A stretch of 64,000 nucleotides of DNA from positions 6,634,001-6,698,000 of the forward strand of contig OU612065.1 in NCBI GenBank assembly GCA_914767715.1. Direction: 5' to 3'. The position numbers were made by a program, and so were the translations under genes. Below the pieces are notes generated by a model. It was not told the DNA's origin. It did not search any database and worked only from the letters and a program-made list of their open reading frames with translations. Source of the stretch: Membranipora membranacea. Lineage: Eukaryota > Bryozoa > Gymnolaemata > Cheilostomatida > Membraniporidae. This document shows, one piece after another, positions 62,691-64,000 of the stretch; the first letter of the stretch is position 1; every line of letters begins with the position of its first letter.

Positions 62691-64000
62691 ATAAATGATG
62701 ATATTGATATATATATTGCAAAAATTATAATATTATAACATTTACAAGGATCGTCTCTAACTCCTTCATTTATAGATGATAAATTAAATAATCTTGCTGT
62801 AGGTAGATATATTATGATAATTATAAATTATGATTATTATAAACTTCCAATCAACATCTGAAAAATTGGCAAATGGAAAGCTCAAGCTGCAAGTCAAGGA
62901 TCTCCTAGCCTTGGCTGCATCCTGCTTTCTGAGATTATATTACTATTATTTTATCAATTTAATAACCAAAACAAACAGGGGCAGGCTAAACCAGTTTCCA
63001 GGCTATAGGACGGGCAAGGTCAATTATGATCATCTCTTTTATAACCAGTCCAACCAATGAACTAAACCTCAGGCTTAGTTCATTGGTCCAACTGACCAAA
63101 GGTGGGCAGTTCATAGGGGGGCAAACTCCTAATGTCTACGATTATACCAACCTAAACTAATTAAACATTCATGTCCACTGATCCCTGCTTATGGATATTT
63201 TCCCATTATTGATTCAGACCCTCTAGGCGATATAGTGCGACAATGTCTGAGCTCCACATAAGTCCACCTTCCCACGCTCGATGCGGATACAGTATTTAAA
63301 AATATTTCAGGCCAAAGATGCTATAATGGATGCAGATATCTGTATTGTATGAGATATCTATATTTCAGGGAAATTAAAATGCATCTTTCTCTTTTGAAAA
63401 TGAGGAAATAAACAGTACTTCTTGACATGGTCAGCTCCAGAATCATAGCTCGTTAGCAGATTTTAATTCTCTTAGCACGAGTCTGACCTGATGCCACAAA
63501 TTTAAACAATTTGTCAAACTTTTAATTGATACTGATAAGATACTTGACAATTTACACCAGCGCTTTGCTGCATAACCACACAGGAGATAATAATAATTTG
63601 TTAATGAAACAAGTTAAATAAATTTGCAGTTCAAGAAAACATCCCAATACAGCTATCAAAGGACGGTTTTAGATTTTTCTATCAATAATTTTGGTGCTGA
63701 CTTGTACAATCTGCATTCCAGCTTTAAGCAGTGACCTGGGTGATTTCAAATCATCTGTGAAAGGCCACATCCCTAGTCTGCATTCTATGACATGATATGT
63801 GAATCCCTACTTTTGAAGTTTTTGACCGCAGAGTATTATTTTGTGTGTCTATATGACAGTAACTTACCACTACACCTCATTCTCCAATATATTTTAGTGG
63901 GCAATAGTTGGTTTTTCAAATCTTGGATTACTGCTATTTTCTCCTGCACTGATAGTTACGTGCATTCAAATGTAAAAAGAAACCTATTTATTAACCATGT
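62691..64000. other. No recognisable gene to the window end
   Basis: AT-rich DNA. A perfect short hairpin (CCAATGAACTAA and its inverse, loop of about 9 bp) lies at about 63054-63088. No exon chain or repeat element could be defined. Confidence 0.45.

Overview
This is animal (metazoan) nuclear DNA. It is AT-rich, its genes are split by GT-AG introns mostly of about 100-700 bp, and it is full of small DNA transposons. The gene set (a THEM6-type thioesterase, MICU1, and a very long EGF/EB-module plus IgGFc-binding receptor) fits an invertebrate. Compact introns and huge cysteine-rich multi-exon receptors suggest an early-branching animal such as a sponge, but I cannot prove the phylum from sequence alone.

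Layout. 1-1910: no gene recognised. 1911-5680: a decayed DNA transposon with long inverted ends and a P-element-like transposase remnant, carrying two nested elements (a 512-bp TA-flanked element and a 511-bp hAT element with a perfect 8-bp duplication). 5870-6405: another inverted-repeat element. About 6900-8562 and 10365-10700: two blocks of a 10-bp satellite. 11399-15790: a broken non-LTR retrotransposon. 18971-21201: four-exon THEM6-like gene (+). 22366-50088: one giant gene (+). I reconstructed 50 coding exons, 7530 nt, 2509 residues, with consistent splice phases throughout. 50450-57112: MICU1-like gene (-), 11 exons, 519 residues, convergent with the giant gene. 57.1-64 kb: mostly transposon debris, including a 1163-bp element with a 332-bp hairpin element inside it and a 3' fragment of a second non-LTR element (-).

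The giant gene is the main interest. In order it encodes a signal peptide, 17 six-cysteine EB/EGF-like modules (nearly one per exon), two classical EGF domains, four copies of an unrecognised two-exon module, an IgGFc-binding domain, a Thr-rich mucin stretch, a fifth copy of the module, a transmembrane helix, and a very basic cytoplasmic tail. It looks like a mucin-like cell-surface receptor or adhesion protein. The repeated module has an intron-phase signature (1-0-1) and four of the five copies have a basic stretch next to the internal intron. Transposons have entered its promoter side (21696), its introns (30085, 31114, 44072) and the MICU1 introns (52167, 55625) without visibly breaking an exon.

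All exon coordinates come from reading frames, splice consensus and phase agreement by eye; no alignment or transcript was available.
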